DNA of 64,000 nucleotides. Origin: Halotia branconii CENA392 (GTDB taxonomy: Bacteria; Cyanobacteriota; Cyanobacteriia; Cyanobacteriales; Nostocaceae). The notes under the pieces were generated by a model that searched no databases, was not told the DNA's origin, and saw only the letters and a list, made by a program, of their open reading frames with translations. The stretch's first letter is position 1; every line of letters starts with the position of its first letter. The stretch spans positions 5,063,455 to 5,127,454 of the forward strand of contig NZ_CP124543.1 in the NCBI RefSeq assembly GCF_029953635.1, given 5' to 3'. Below are positions 1-8,438 of this stretch, piece by piece. The translations under genes and the position numbers were made by a program.

Positions 1-1056
1 GTCGAACTGGCAAGTTGGCTAGGAATAATACAGGGTTTACTTACAGCAGTGATGGAACCTTTGATTGGCAGAATTTCCGATCATATCCAGCAGCGCTTGG
101 GTAGCCGTTTGCCAATGATTAGTGTCGGGGTAGTATTGGCAAGTTTAATTTTTGTCACTGTTTCGCTGTTAGCAAAACAGAATTTTCCAGTAGGTACACG
201 TTGGATAGTACCAGTGTTAATGACTGCTTGGGTGATAGCCATGAGCAGCTTTCGTAGTCCAGCGATCGCACTTTTAACGCAATTTGCACCTGTAGCCGAA
301 TTACCCCAAGCTAATGCCATTCTGGTGTTCGTATTTGGATTAGTAGCAGCTATTGCTTCAATGGGAAATACCTTACTTTATAGTATGGGTGCATCAATTA
401 CTTTTCTTTTAGGAGCGATCACTTTAGTCTTAGGAGCATATATTTTGCGGTTATTTACTCCTAGACATGCTTTTGATCCCCATATCTTAAATCCAGTTAT
501 GTCTGCGGAAGCTCCTAAATTGCTGTTGATTTTAATTTTTGTAATTGGTTTAGCGACAGGAATTGAAGTTAATCTATTAATATCGATATTTCCTCAAGAA
601 TTGCAAACTCAGCTGCCTGGACTCCAGGTAGATTTTATTGTTTCGGAAATACTTTTAGTGTCAGCGATCGCTTCAGTACCTTTGGGAGAATTGACAGCAG
701 AATTAGGTGCTAATAAATCTATATTGATTGGTTTAGGCTCAATGACAGGTTTGATGGGATTAACATTATTGAATGATAATAATATCCTAGCAATAGGATT
801 AATACTTGCTTTTGGTGTCAGCGTTAGCTTAGTTTTTATTAGTATGATTTCTTTAGTATTAACTAAAATACCTTCTATTCAGGCAGGCTTAGGTACAGGA
901 TTATATTTTGGTGGTACTGCTGGAGGAACTGCGATCATATCTTTGTTGATGAAACAAATAGGAATCACATCAATAGGTGCATTTTTATTAGCTGAGTTGG
1001 CTTTTTTAGTAGTGACTGTGTGTATTCTGCTGAGTAAGAAAATATCTATTGCTTAG
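1..1056 (+). CDS. MFS-type transporter, 3' part only
   Basis: The reading frame is open from the first base of the window, so the gene starts upstream; 351 codons are visible. It is almost entirely hydrophobic and breaks into about ten transmembrane helices, with a short basic cytoplasmic loop near the N-terminal side (GRISD followed by RLGSR) that matches the loop 2-3 signature of the major facilitator superfamily. The substrate cannot be read from the sequence. It converges on the peroxiredoxin gene with only 10 bases between stop codons, and no terminator lies in that gap. Several internal HIP1-like GCGATC sites are ordinary for this genome. Confidence is high for a major facilitator, low for anything more specific. 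Confidence 0.8.
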   Translation, partial: VELASWLGIIQGLLTAVMEPLIGRISDHIQQRLGSRLPMISVGVVLASLIFVTVSLLAKQNFPVGTRWIVPVLMTAWVIAMSSFRSPAIALLTQFAPVAELPQANAILVFVFGLVAAIASMGNTLLYSMGASITFLLGAITLVLGAYILRLFTPRHAFDPHILNPVMSAEAPKLLLILIFVIGLATGIEVNLLISIFPQELQTQLPGLQVDFIVSEILLVSAIASVPLGELTAELGANKSILIGLGSMTGLMGLTLLNDNNILAIGLILAFGVSVSLVFISMISLVLTKIPSIQAGLGTGLYFGGTAGGTAIISLLMKQIGITSIGAFLLAELAFLVVTVCILLSKKISIA

Positions 1057-1066
1057 GTTAATTAAA

Positions 1067-1588
1067 CTAGAGGCTCAGATCCCCGACTTCTTTGAGAAGT
1101 CGGGGATCTTGTTGTTCACAAAGTTCTCGCAATTTAGTTAAAACTTGTTGGGCATGTCCTTTTGTTTTCACATTTGGCCAAGCATAAGCAATAATTTTCT
1201 CAGGTGAAATCAGAAAAGTTGAGCGCGCTACACCCATATATTCTTTTCCCATAAATTTCTTTAAGCGCCAAGCACCATAGTTTTCTATGAGATGATGTTC
1301 TAAATCACTTAAAAGAGTAATTGACAAGTTATGTTTGTCGATAAATTTACAATGGGCTTTCCCGGAATCTGGACTTACGCCTAGGATTACTGCGTTTAGG
1401 GTACTGAAGTCTTGATACAGTTGCGTGAAATCTTTAGCTTCCGTAGTGCAGCCGGAGGTGTCATCTTTGGGGTAAAAATAGAGGATGACCCATTTACCGC
1501 TAAAATCATCCAGAGTAACTGAATTATCATTTTGGTCAGGAGTAGAAAAATCAGGCGCTGGTTGTCCAACTTCAGGAATATTGCTCAT
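1067..1588 (-). CDS. bcp: Peroxiredoxin of the BCP/PrxQ type
   Basis: A thiol peroxidase that reduces hydroperoxides using thioredoxin. The peroxidatic site is DDTSGCT with Cys47; the residue five positions later, where many BCP/PrxQ enzymes carry the resolving cysteine, is Lys52, so this looks like a form without that resolving cysteine. Other cysteines lie at about position 108 (KAHC region) and near the C-terminus (RELCEQQ). The protein is 173 aa, somewhat longer than the usual 145-160 aa, and the last dozen residues (from about RLLKEVGDL) are encoded by a palindromic repeat at 1077-1109. The start at 1588 gives the normal family N-terminus (VGQPAPDF). Its upstream region contains another small palindromic repeat. 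Confidence 0.9.
   Translation of the reverse strand: MSNIPEVGQPAPDFSTPDQNDNSVTLDDFSGKWVILYFYPKDDTSGCTTEAKDFTQLYQDFSTLNAVILGVSPDSGKAHCKFIDKHNLSITLLSDLEHHLIENYGAWRLKKFMGKEYMGVARSTFLISPEKIIAYAWPNVKTKGHAQQVLTKLRELCEQQDPRLLKEVGDLSL
1077..1109. repeat. Palindromic repeat inside the 3' end of the peroxiredoxin gene
   Basis: AGATCCCCGACTTCT, a TTG loop, then its exact reverse complement: a 15-bp perfect stem. A diverged relative lies at 6779-6813. It overlaps the final codons of the peroxiredoxin gene and could also end transcription of the two convergent genes, although no T-run follows. Confidence 0.8.
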
Positions 1589-1672
1589 AATGGGAACTTG
1601 AGAGATTGCGTTAGCGAAGCTTAACGAAGTTATCGCCTAATAATTACTGTCCCATATTTCTATTCGTAATAA

Positions 1673-2533
1673 ATGTCCAACTCCAAAAACATGCTACGTG
1701 AATTTACTAATCGTGAGCAGTTATTAACCTACCTCCGTGAGGAATTTACCACAGCCGCAGAACGTGATGTTTACATCAGCAAAGTTGTTGGTGGGCGTAA
1801 AGCTGCTGAACAAGCACTGCAAAAAGTGAATGCAGCAGAATATAGTAAAACTCGTAATTTTTTAACAGGTGCAGTTACGAGACTGTCGCCCTACATTCGT
1901 TATGGTGTTTTGAGTCTGCGAGAAGTTCGAGATTATGTACTTAAACAGGTAAACAATCTTGAAGATGGCACTAAATTAATTAACGAATTAGCTTGGCGCG
2001 ACTATTGGCAGCGTTTATATGCCAAGCTAGGCAAAGATATCTGGCAAGATCAAGAAGAATACAAAACTGGCTACACTTGTCAAGACTACACACCAGATTT
2101 ACCCACAGATATCAAAGAAGGCATTACAGGGCGAGTGTGCATCGACAACTTCAGCCATGACTTACGCGCAACTGGTTACTTGCATAACCATATCCGCATG
2201 TGGTTAGCAGCTTACATTGTCCATTGGCGGCGCATCCGCTGGCAAACAGGAGCTAAGTGGTTTTTGGAACATCTTTTAGATGGTGATCCTGCCAGTAATA
2301 ATATGTCATGGCAGTGGGTAGCCAGCACCTTTAGTCATAAACCGTATTTTTTTAACCGCGAGAACTTAGAACGGTATACTAAAGGCGTTTATTGCCAAAA
2401 ATGCCCCCTTTACGGTCATTGTGATTTTGAAGGCAGTTATGAAGAATTATCACAGCGACTTTTTCCCCAAGGTGAATTTACTAAAAAACCCAATAGTCAA
2501 AGTTGGCAACGTGGCAAAAAAGGTAAAAAATGA
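1673..2533 (+). CDS. FAD-binding domain of the photolyase/cryptochrome family (stand-alone)
   Basis: This 286-aa protein corresponds to the C-terminal, FAD-binding helical half of DNA photolyases and cryptochromes. Seen motifs are NELAWRDYW (residues 104-112), the RATGY-LHNH stretch starting at R165, and NNMSWQWVAS near 209, all of which line the flavin pocket in the family. The N-terminal alpha/beta antenna domain is absent. A CxxC-x5-C cluster (C241, C244, C250) follows the FAD domain; some bacterial photolyases carry a cysteine-ligated Fe-S cluster in this region, but whether this one does is inference. The stop codon overlaps the start of the next gene, which encodes a domain resembling the missing N-terminal half. 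ATG at 1673 was chosen; ATG at 1691 is possible. Confidence 0.8.
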   Translation: MSNSKNMLREFTNREQLLTYLREEFTTAAERDVYISKVVGGRKAAEQALQKVNAAEYSKTRNFLTGAVTRLSPYIRYGVLSLREVRDYVLKQVNNLEDGTKLINELAWRDYWQRLYAKLGKDIWQDQEEYKTGYTCQDYTPDLPTDIKEGITGRVCIDNFSHDLRATGYLHNHIRMWLAAYIVHWRRIRWQTGAKWFLEHLLDGDPASNNMSWQWVASTFSHKPYFFNRENLERYTKGVYCQKCPLYGHCDFEGSYEELSQRLFPQGEFTKKPNSQSWQRGKKGKK

Positions 2534-2946
2534 ATCAACCAATAGTTTGGGTACATGGAGACTGCCTTAGTCCCTACAACCCTGCATTACAAGAATACCC
2601 CGATGCCCCAGCAATCTGGGTTTGGGATGAAGCTTTGATAGAAGAGTGGCAACTGAGTCTTAAACGCATCACGTTTATTTATGAATGCTTACTAGAGTTA
2701 CCTGTTATCATTCGCCGTGGTAATGTGGCGCAAGAAGTTATAGCTTTTGCCCAAGAACATCACGCGGATTTAGTGGCAACAGCAGCAAGTCCTAGTCCGA
2801 GGTTTGATGATATCTGCAATGAAATTGAGGGTTCTTTACAGTTGGAAGTGTTGGAGGTGGAGCCGTTTTTTGAGTATGACGGCTATATTGATCTTAAACG
2901 GTTCTCTCGCTATTGGAAGGTGGCACAGAAGTGTGTTTTTGAGTAG
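2530..2946 (+). CDS. Photolyase N-terminal alpha/beta-like domain protein
   Basis: A 138-aa protein that begins with VWVHGDCLSP and runs through a Rossmann-like pattern (VIIRRGNVAQEVIAFAQEH, then ADLVATAASPSPRF). This matches the N-terminal domain of photolyases, which there starts with a W-(F/V)-x-x-D-L strand and carries a strand-helix segment with GD/GN turns. It overlaps the FAD-domain gene by ATGA, so the two are almost certainly translated together. Together they carry the two halves of a photolyase, but in the order FAD half then alpha/beta half. The likely role is a partner or antenna subunit for the upstream protein; this is inferred from context and similarity, not from any catalytic residue. 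Confidence 0.65.
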   Translation: MNQPIVWVHGDCLSPYNPALQEYPDAPAIWVWDEALIEEWQLSLKRITFIYECLLELPVIIRRGNVAQEVIAFAQEHHADLVATAASPSPRFDDICNEIEGSLQLEVLEVEPFFEYDGYIDLKRFSRYWKVAQKCVFE

Positions 2947-3042
2947 TAATTGATTGCACATAACTATAAATCATTAAGATTATGATAATAATTACATTTG
3001 TACATTTACCTGCAACCGTTGATCTCTAGCCCCAATAAAGTC

Positions 3043-3753
3043 ATGTCAGTTGCCCAAGAATTAGAACCTGTACAAGATATAATATTTCCGCCAGGAGATA
3101 TAGAAAGTCACGAACCACCATTGGAAAGCGATTTACATCTACGCCAAATTATTCTGTTATTACAATGCTTAGAATTGTGGCGGCAAAACCGTAATGACTT
3201 TTATGCGGCGGGAAATTTGACAATTTACTATAGCCAACGTCAACTTAAATCAGAAGAATTTCGCGGTCCAGACTTTTTTGTCGTGCTAAGATGCGATCGT
3301 AAACCGCGCAAAAGTTGGGTGATTTGGCAAGAAGATGGTAAATATCCAAATATAATTGTCGAGTTACTTTCGCCTTCTACAAAAGCCACAGACAAAGGCT
3401 TAAAAAAACAAATCTACCAAGATATCTTCCGCACACCAGAGTATTTTTGGTTTGATCCGGATAATTTGGAATTTGTGGGGTTTCATTTAGTAGACGGGAA
3501 TTACCAACCAATAGAACCGAATCCTCAAGGTTGGTTATGGAGTCAGCAGTTAGATTTATATTTGGGTGTGCAGGACAATCAACTACGTTATTTTACAGCA
3601 CAAGGACAGTTAGTGCCGACACCACAGGAATTAGCAGAACAGGAAACGCAGCGTGCAGAACAAGAAAAGCAACTTGCAGAACAAGAAAAGCAACGTGCAG
3701 AGCGCCTAGCCGCTAAATTGCGAGAATTAAATATTGACCCTGATAATCTATAA
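3043..3753 (+). CDS. Uma2 family (DUF820) restriction-endonuclease-like protein
   Basis: Cyanobacterial Uma2/DUF820 proteins have a PD-(D/E)xK nuclease fold and occur in many copies per genome; their biological substrate is unknown. The core is visible: GPDFFVVL (strand with the conserved acidic residue after G-P-D), then NIIVELLSPSTKATDKGLKKQIYQ (the E-x-x-S-P-S-T motif) and EYFWFDP. The C-terminal 45 residues form a charged coiled coil of repeated EQE(K/T)Q(R/L)AE units ending in a LNIDPDNL tail common in this family. ATG at 3043 was taken as start; a TTG 45 bases upstream is in frame but less likely. Two other family members are in the window (18139-18855 and a wrecked one at 43670-43937). 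Confidence 0.85.
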   Translation: MSVAQELEPVQDIIFPPGDIESHEPPLESDLHLRQIILLLQCLELWRQNRNDFYAAGNLTIYYSQRQLKSEEFRGPDFFVVLRCDRKPRKSWVIWQEDGKYPNIIVELLSPSTKATDKGLKKQIYQDIFRTPEYFWFDPDNLEFVGFHLVDGNYQPIEPNPQGWLWSQQLDLYLGVQDNQLRYFTAQGQLVPTPQELAEQETQRAEQEKQLAEQEKQRAERLAAKLRELNIDPDNL

Positions 3754-4110
3754 CGACAATTCGCAATTTGCAATTTGTGCAGAAAATCTTTATTTGATTG
3801 AGCAGATTAAGTTTTTCTGAGATTTGCACCAATATTGCAGTTCCTGCCACAGAATCACGAGCAGTCCAACATTTAACCTCGCTGCTTTGATAACTTAACA
3901 CATATAGCGCTTCTCGGTTGCAGAAAAAAAAGAGGCTAGGAACTAGAGGCTAGGGGCTAGAGTGGTGTATTTCATTCATCAGAAAACCGCTATAATCCTT
4001 AACCTAAAAGTATTGAATCTCATCCGACGATGTTTGGGGTTAGTTTGCTCACTGTGGTCTATTCATCTGAAAAACGCTGTAAATATAATTAAGTAAATTT
4101 CTGTAGTTAT
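3754..4110. other. Intergenic region with a dispersed repeat
   Basis: No gene seen. At about 3901-3996 lies a member of a dispersed family: AGCGCTTCTCGGTT, then heptamer repeats (GGCTAGG-AACTAG), then TGGTGTATTTCAT and ACCGCTATAAT. Close relatives occur at 45823-45927 and, inverted, at 25291-25377. Confidence 0.7.
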
Positions 4111-5805
4111 TTGTTATTTTATTCAGTGCATAGATTTTTAACTGCTTTTATTTACGAAACATCTACTGAACACAAGCAAGAATTTTCTAGACAAACTTTA
4201 TTTTGGTTAATTATAAGCTTAGTATTTGCAGTATTTTATGGCATCTTAGGATTACAAAAAGCTTTTAGAGGTGAGTACGTTGTTCAAGATGATGCACGAG
4301 AGTATGTATTTTGGATGCAACGGTTTATTAATCCAGAATTATTTCCCCATGATTTAATTGCAGATTACTTTAAATCAATCACGCCATTAGGATTTGCTGC
4401 TATTTACAAAATGATGGCGAGTTTAGGTGTTACTCCTTTGTTATTGAGTAAAATATTGCCTATTTGTTTAGGATTAATTACCAGCATTTATTGTTTTCGG
4501 CTGTGTCTGGAAATTTTTCCAGTACCACTTGCGGGATTTATTAGTACTTTGTTACTGAATCAAAGTCTTTGGTTCAAAAGTGACTTGGTTTCTGCGACAC
4601 CTAAGGCTTTTGTTTATTCATTATTGTTAGCATTTCTATACTATCTATTGCGTAAATCTTGGTTAATAATCTGTTTCATAATTGTGCTAGAAGGTCTATT
4701 TTACCCTCCATTAATATTAATTTCGTTGGGAATTTTATTCATGCGATCGCGTGGTCATTATTTGTGGGTGTTAGCCATACTGGGACTAGCATTTATAGTC
4801 ATGTTACCTTATGCGATCGCTTCTGTTGAATTTGGACCAGTTGTCACCGCTTCTCAAGCCTGGAAAATGCCAGAGTTTTGGCCAGGAGGACGGCATCCTT
4901 TTTTTGATCCTAATCCTTGGCAATTTTGGTTCATAGGGCAACATAGCGGCATCTTGCCACCGTTAATGCCTCCCTTAATTTGGTTGGGTTTATTATTACC
5001 ATTAGTAGTTAAATATTCATCCCGGTTTCCGTTAATTAATCTAATTAAAACTCAAATTAAAATATTACCTCAAATCATCATAGTATCCTTAACTTTATTT
5101 TTTGCTGCCCATACTCTACTGCTCAAACTGTTTTTTCCTACCCGTTATACAATTCATACGCTGCGTATTGTTATGGCTATAGCCGCAGGTATTGCTTTAA
5201 CTACTGTGTTAGATAGCTTTTTGCGTGTTTATCAGCAAAAACCTCAAATTTTGCAATTAATATTGACAGTAACTTTAGCTGTAATCCTGCTTTTTTATCC
5301 TAATTTTTCCGGACGCTTCCCTACAACCGATTACAGGCAATCTGGAGAAGTATCTCTTTATAAATTTCTCCTACAGCAACCCCAAGATATTCTAATTGCA
5401 ACTCTTGCTGACGAAGCTGATAATATCCCGACTTTTGCTCAAAGGTCTATTTTAGTGGGTAGAGAATATGCCCTACCTTTTCATCTGGGCTATTATTCCC
5501 AGATTCGCCAACGCACCTCTGATTTGATTGATGCCCAGTATAGTCAAGATTTGGTAGCAGCAAAAAAACTAATTAAAAAGTATCAAATAAGTTTTTGGTT
5601 GGTAGAAAATACGGCCTTTCAACCTGAATATTTGACTAAAAAAACTTGGTTGCAAAGTTTTCAACCAGCTTTTAAAGAAGCTTTAAGCAGTTTAAAACAA
5701 GATAATACGCCAGCATTAGCAAAGTTAACGAAACACTGTTCAGTTTTAGAAACCGAGCAATTTACCGTGTTAAAAGCAGAATGTATTGTAAATTATCGTC
5801 AGTGA
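4111..5805 (+). CDS. Large polytopic membrane protein, possibly GT-C type glycosyltransferase-like
   Basis: A 564-aa protein with about ten hydrophobic helices between residues 25 and 400, then a soluble C-terminal part of about 150 residues. Just after the first helix is a DDAREYVFW stretch; an acidic pair in the first outer loop is typical of GT-C lipid-linked glycosyltransferases, and the overall layout fits, but no sugar donor or acceptor can be named. Start is uncertain: TTG at 4111 opens the frame, and GTG at 4126 is the next candidate; no ATG lies before the first helix. It converges on the Rpn-like pseudogene with 4 bases between them. A DUF-level family assignment would need a profile search. 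Confidence 0.65.
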   Translation: MLFYSVHRFLTAFIYETSTEHKQEFSRQTLFWLIISLVFAVFYGILGLQKAFRGEYVVQDDAREYVFWMQRFINPELFPHDLIADYFKSITPLGFAAIYKMMASLGVTPLLLSKILPICLGLITSIYCFRLCLEIFPVPLAGFISTLLLNQSLWFKSDLVSATPKAFVYSLLLAFLYYLLRKSWLIICFIIVLEGLFYPPLILISLGILFMRSRGHYLWVLAILGLAFIVMLPYAIASVEFGPVVTASQAWKMPEFWPGGRHPFFDPNPWQFWFIGQHSGILPPLMPPLIWLGLLLPLVVKYSSRFPLINLIKTQIKILPQIIIVSLTLFFAAHTLLLKLFFPTRYTIHTLRIVMAIAAGIALTTVLDSFLRVYQQKPQILQLILTVTLAVILLFYPNFSGRFPTTDYRQSGEVSLYKFLLQQPQDILIATLADEADNIPTFAQRSILVGREYALPFHLGYYSQIRQRTSDLIDAQYSQDLVAAKKLIKKYQISFWLVENTAFQPEYLTKKTWLQSFQPAFKEALSSLKQDNTPALAKLTKHCSVLETEQFTVLKAECIVNYRQ

Positions 5806-5809
5806 CAAA

Positions 5810-6701
5810 TTATTGGTTTAACCAAGCTTCTAAATCAGCAACATTAGAAAAATCTAATAATGCCTCTCCTAAATTTTCTAACTGTTCAATTGATAAGCCT
5901 TTAATTCGCTCAATTAATGAAGCGTCGATTTCACCAATACGGCGATTGAGTAGACGCAGTATTAAGTCTTGTTCTCCTTCTTGTCTTCCTTCTTCTTTAG
6001 CTTGTTCTCTATCTTTTTGATAAAGTGGTTTTAGTCGCAGAATTAACTCCTGATCATCTGCTGATAATTCTTGATTTACTCTCAAGTTTTCGCGCAAGTT
6101 ATAAACTAATTCAAGAGTTGCTTTCTGGTATGGATAATCTAATGGTAACGCTTGCAACTCGATAATTGCTTGTGATTGTACGTTTCCCCTACCCAGAAGC
6201 CTCAACCATAATGTTTCTTTCCGGTGTTGGCGGTAGTTGGTGTATTGCCACAATTGCTGTTCGTAAGGCATCTGGGAGAAAATGTACTCCCGATAGCCAA
6301 CCTGCTTTTTGGATAGTTCCAAAGCTAGACAATCGAGTTTCAGATATGGTAGGTGTAAGAATCCATAATTTGGGAATTTCTGAGTTTTGAAGTTTGGTTT
6401 TACTAGCTTTAGCTTCTCGTCGCAGAGAAGCTTTTATTTCTAGCAATTTTAAAATACAGTCGCAGATTTCATCGATAGAAACTGGATTGCGGTATGGTTC
6501 TATAATCGCAGGATGTTCAGCGAATCTTCCTAGCAAACCGAGTATTTGTAAATTAGAGTTTTGCTGTTTTGCTGGAGTGAATAAAACATCTATTTCTTTA
6601 ATCTCTCCTGAAACTTTTTCTGATGCTTTGACTTCTCCGTAATCTTTTAATAATTCTTCAAGATAGTCTTTGGCAAATTGATCATGTATAAACCTAGTCA
6701 T
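5810..6701 (-). pseudogene. Frameshifted Rpn/DUF4351-type nuclease gene
   Basis: Two minus-strand frames overlap between 6189 and 6322 and join into one protein. The first half (from 6701) begins MTRFIHDQFAKDYLEELL and contains the GEIKEIDVLFTP nuclease core strand typical of Rpn-family (PD-(D/E)xK) proteins; the second half continues in the next frame from about TLWLRLLGRG and ends in the DUF4351-like tail with LNRRIGEID and LEAWLNQ. A one-base shift near 6210-6235 separates them. The family is usually a single reading frame of about 290-300 aa, so this copy is read as inactivated; a sequencing error or programmed frameshift is not excluded. A second copy of the last 110 codons lies at 8488-8823. 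Confidence 0.8.
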
Positions 6702-6778
6702 TCAATTTTAAGATTGCAGAAGTTCTGGGTTCATGCAAAGTCTCATTATATAGCAGTCCTGATTCATTCGTGAGAAAA

Positions 6779-6813
6779 TAAATCCCCGACTTGTCAAAGA
6801 AATCAGGGATTTG
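6779..6813. repeat. Palindromic repeat related to 1077-1109
   Basis: AAATCCCCGACTTG, a short loop, and an imperfect reverse complement ending CAGGGATTT. Same family as the element in the peroxiredoxin gene, with several substitutions in the right arm. It sits downstream of the 131-aa hypothetical gene (minus strand) and upstream of the Rpn pseudogene. Confidence 0.7.
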
Positions 6814-6860
6814 GAAACCTTGAATTTTCACAAACTTGCTTAAATTATCGCGCAACGTTA

Positions 6861-7256
6861 CTAGGCGGTTATTGGACTTTCATTTGATACTTTCTCTGTA
6901 TTAGATTTTAAGCGTGTCAATCTACTTTTACGGACGCGTTCGCTGTCTCGAACACCACCTGCAAGTTCATATTCATTGCTGTTTTTGCCATATTTGAAAC
7001 GAACGCCCATTACCATTTTATCAGAAACCTGACTTAACGTTTTTTCCATCGCATCCAGTTTGATTTTAGAAGAGTCAACCATTGCTATAGCAGCATTATA
7101 ATCATCAAGCATTTTTTGAACTTGCTCGATTAATTGTGTCAGGTTTTGCAAGTTACAATTATCATCAAAACTGATATTAGGGTCAATAGCTTTTAGTCCC
7201 GCAACTCTAAACTCTGCTTTTTCTATAATTCGGGAACCACGTTTTTTTCGAGGCAT
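6861..7256 (-). CDS. Conserved-looking hypothetical protein
   Basis: A 131-aa basic protein starting MPRKKRGSRIIEKAE. The middle (residues 38-85) is predicted helical with heptad character (LTQLIEQVQKMLDDY, then LDAMEKTLSQVSDKM), followed by a tract with FKYGKNSNEYELAGG and an Arg/Lys-rich end (SERVRKSRLTRLKS). No catalytic motif is visible. The positively charged ends with a central coiled coil would suit nucleic acid binding or a structural role, but that is a guess. The upstream 254 bases contain no other gene; codon use and base composition resemble neighbouring genes. Confidence 0.6.
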   Translation of the reverse strand: MPRKKRGSRIIEKAEFRVAGLKAIDPNISFDDNCNLQNLTQLIEQVQKMLDDYNAAIAMVDSSKIKLDAMEKTLSQVSDKMVMGVRFKYGKNSNEYELAGGVRDSERVRKSRLTRLKSNTEKVSNESPITA

Positions 7257-7510
7257 ATATTTACATCTTTAAAAGCTTTACAATGTTATTTTGTCTCAAT
7301 TAACTTGGATTTTAGTTCAGCAAAAAGCGCAGTTTTTTTAGTAGTTTTTTTATTTATACCCGTGATTTCTCTGAGTTTAATCACTGAGCGCATCTTTACT
7401 TCATAGTTAACAGCGATCGCAGAGTTTGAAAAAACTATAATCGCATCTTTAACTTATAGAATACAGTACAATATTTCGTATCATTCACCGCAATTGTTTA
7501 GGTCAGCTTG

Positions 7511-7762
7511 ATGAGTCCGTCACTTGAAAAAATTTTAAGCGAGATTGAGCAATTGACTCCAGAAGAGCAATTGACAGTGATGGGGCATTTAGTATAGCGT
7601 GTAAAAAAACACGTCACTCAAGCGCAAGCAAAACGCAAGTGGAGCGATTTGAAAGGTATGGCTTCCTATCCGCTTTTTGGTGAAGATGCTCAAAATTGGG
7701 TTTCGCGGAGTCGGCGGGAAGGTGATGAGCTTCGAGAATTGAGAGTTTTTGGTAGTAAGTGA
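7511..7762 (+). pseudogene. Antitoxin-like small gene with an in-frame stop
   Basis: From ATG at 7511 the frame reads MSPSLEKILSEIEQLTPEEQ and continues through 28 codons to a TAG at 7595-7597, then stays open in the same frame for 54 more codons (KRKWSDLKGMASYPLFGEDA, ending in LRVFGSK) to TGA at 7762. Small cyanobacterial proteins with the start LEKILxEIxQLxxEEQ and a later W-x-D-L-x-G segment are antitoxin-like partners of toxin-antitoxin pairs. The stop looks like a nonsense mutation of a CAG or GAG codon. No toxin gene follows: the next 400 bases hold a 21-bp tandem array. Confidence 0.65.
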
Positions 7763-7796
7763 GCTGGAAGTAATGTAGTCAACGCTGATCGCTTTA

Positions 7797-7943
7797 ATCT
7801 TAAGCCTCTATCTTGAAACCTCAAGGCTTCATGTTCTAGCTTTAACACTTCATCTTATAACCTTAAGCCTGAATGTTCTGGCTTTAAGGGTTCACGTTAT
7901 AGCCTTAAGACTTAATATTGTAACCTTAAGAGTCAACGATATA
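7797..7943. repeat. Array of seven degenerate 21-bp tandem units
   Basis: Units begin at 7797, 7818, 7839, 7860, 7881, 7902 and 7923; each is 21 bp, with the core (A/G)CCTTAAG near the start and a GTT-TA or similar end. Examples: ACCTTAAGCCTGAATGTTCTG and GCTTTAAGGGTTCACGTTATA differ at many positions yet keep the period exactly. The unit is a multiple of three, but no convincing start codon or long protein accompanies it. A second 21-bp array with a different sequence is at 19704-19953. Confidence 0.8.
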
Positions 7944-8144
7944 GCATTGATGACCAAAGTTTGTTGGTGAGTGAAGTCATAGCTACATAGTGTATTGTTG
8001 ATTTACAGCGATCGCATTATTGAATAATAGCGGTCGCTCTTCAGCGCTTACAATTAAAATGCATAGGTTTAACTCGCCGTAGGCATCGTATTCAATTTAG
8101 TCTGTGATACGTAAACACCAGATACTGCAAAAAATTTTATTAAT
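7944..8144. other. Intergenic region before the DUF433 gene
   Basis: About 200 bases with one GCGATCGC (HIP1) site and no gene. Nothing resembling a structured RNA was seen. Confidence 0.5.
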
Positions 8145-8438
8145 ATGACAACTACAACAAACTCTCGCTATGTTACCCGACAGCCTGATATTTTATCGGG
8201 TGAACCGATTATTAAGGGAACTAGAACACCTGTGAGAGCAATTGTGGAAAATTGGCGTTTAGGTATTAGACCAGAAGAAATCCCGTTACATTTACCTAAT
8301 TTAACTTTAGCGCAAGTCTTTGATGCTTTGAGTTTTTACTTAGATAATCAAGCAGAAATTAATGAATATATTGAGCGCAATCATGTCCCTGATGAATTAG
8401 TACATCCAGCGATTAAAGCTAGATTAAATCAAAAATGA
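8145..8438 (+). CDS. DUF433 family antitoxin-like protein
   Basis: 97 aa with the DUF433 core: PDILSGEPIIKGTRTPVRAIVEN (G-x-P-x-I-x-G-T-R-x-P-V), then GIRPEEIPLHLPNLTLAQVFDALSFYLDN. DUF433 proteins carry a winged-helix-like DNA-binding fold and generally serve as antitoxins for PIN-like DUF5615 toxins encoded immediately downstream with overlapping codons. Here an ATGA overlap at 8435 does lead into such a start, but that second gene is cut off after about a dozen codons by the Rpn fragment. The antitoxin therefore seems orphaned. Length and motif are normal for the family, so it may still bind its own promoter. Confidence 0.85.
   Translation: MTTTTNSRYVTRQPDILSGEPIIKGTRTPVRAIVENWRLGIRPEEIPLHLPNLTLAQVFDALSFYLDNQAEINEYIERNHVPDELVHPAIKARLNQK

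Noticed and set aside
3531..3773. Small frames over the Uma2 coiled coil on both strands
   Set aside because: Shadows of the repetitive EQE(K/T)Q codons in the real gene.
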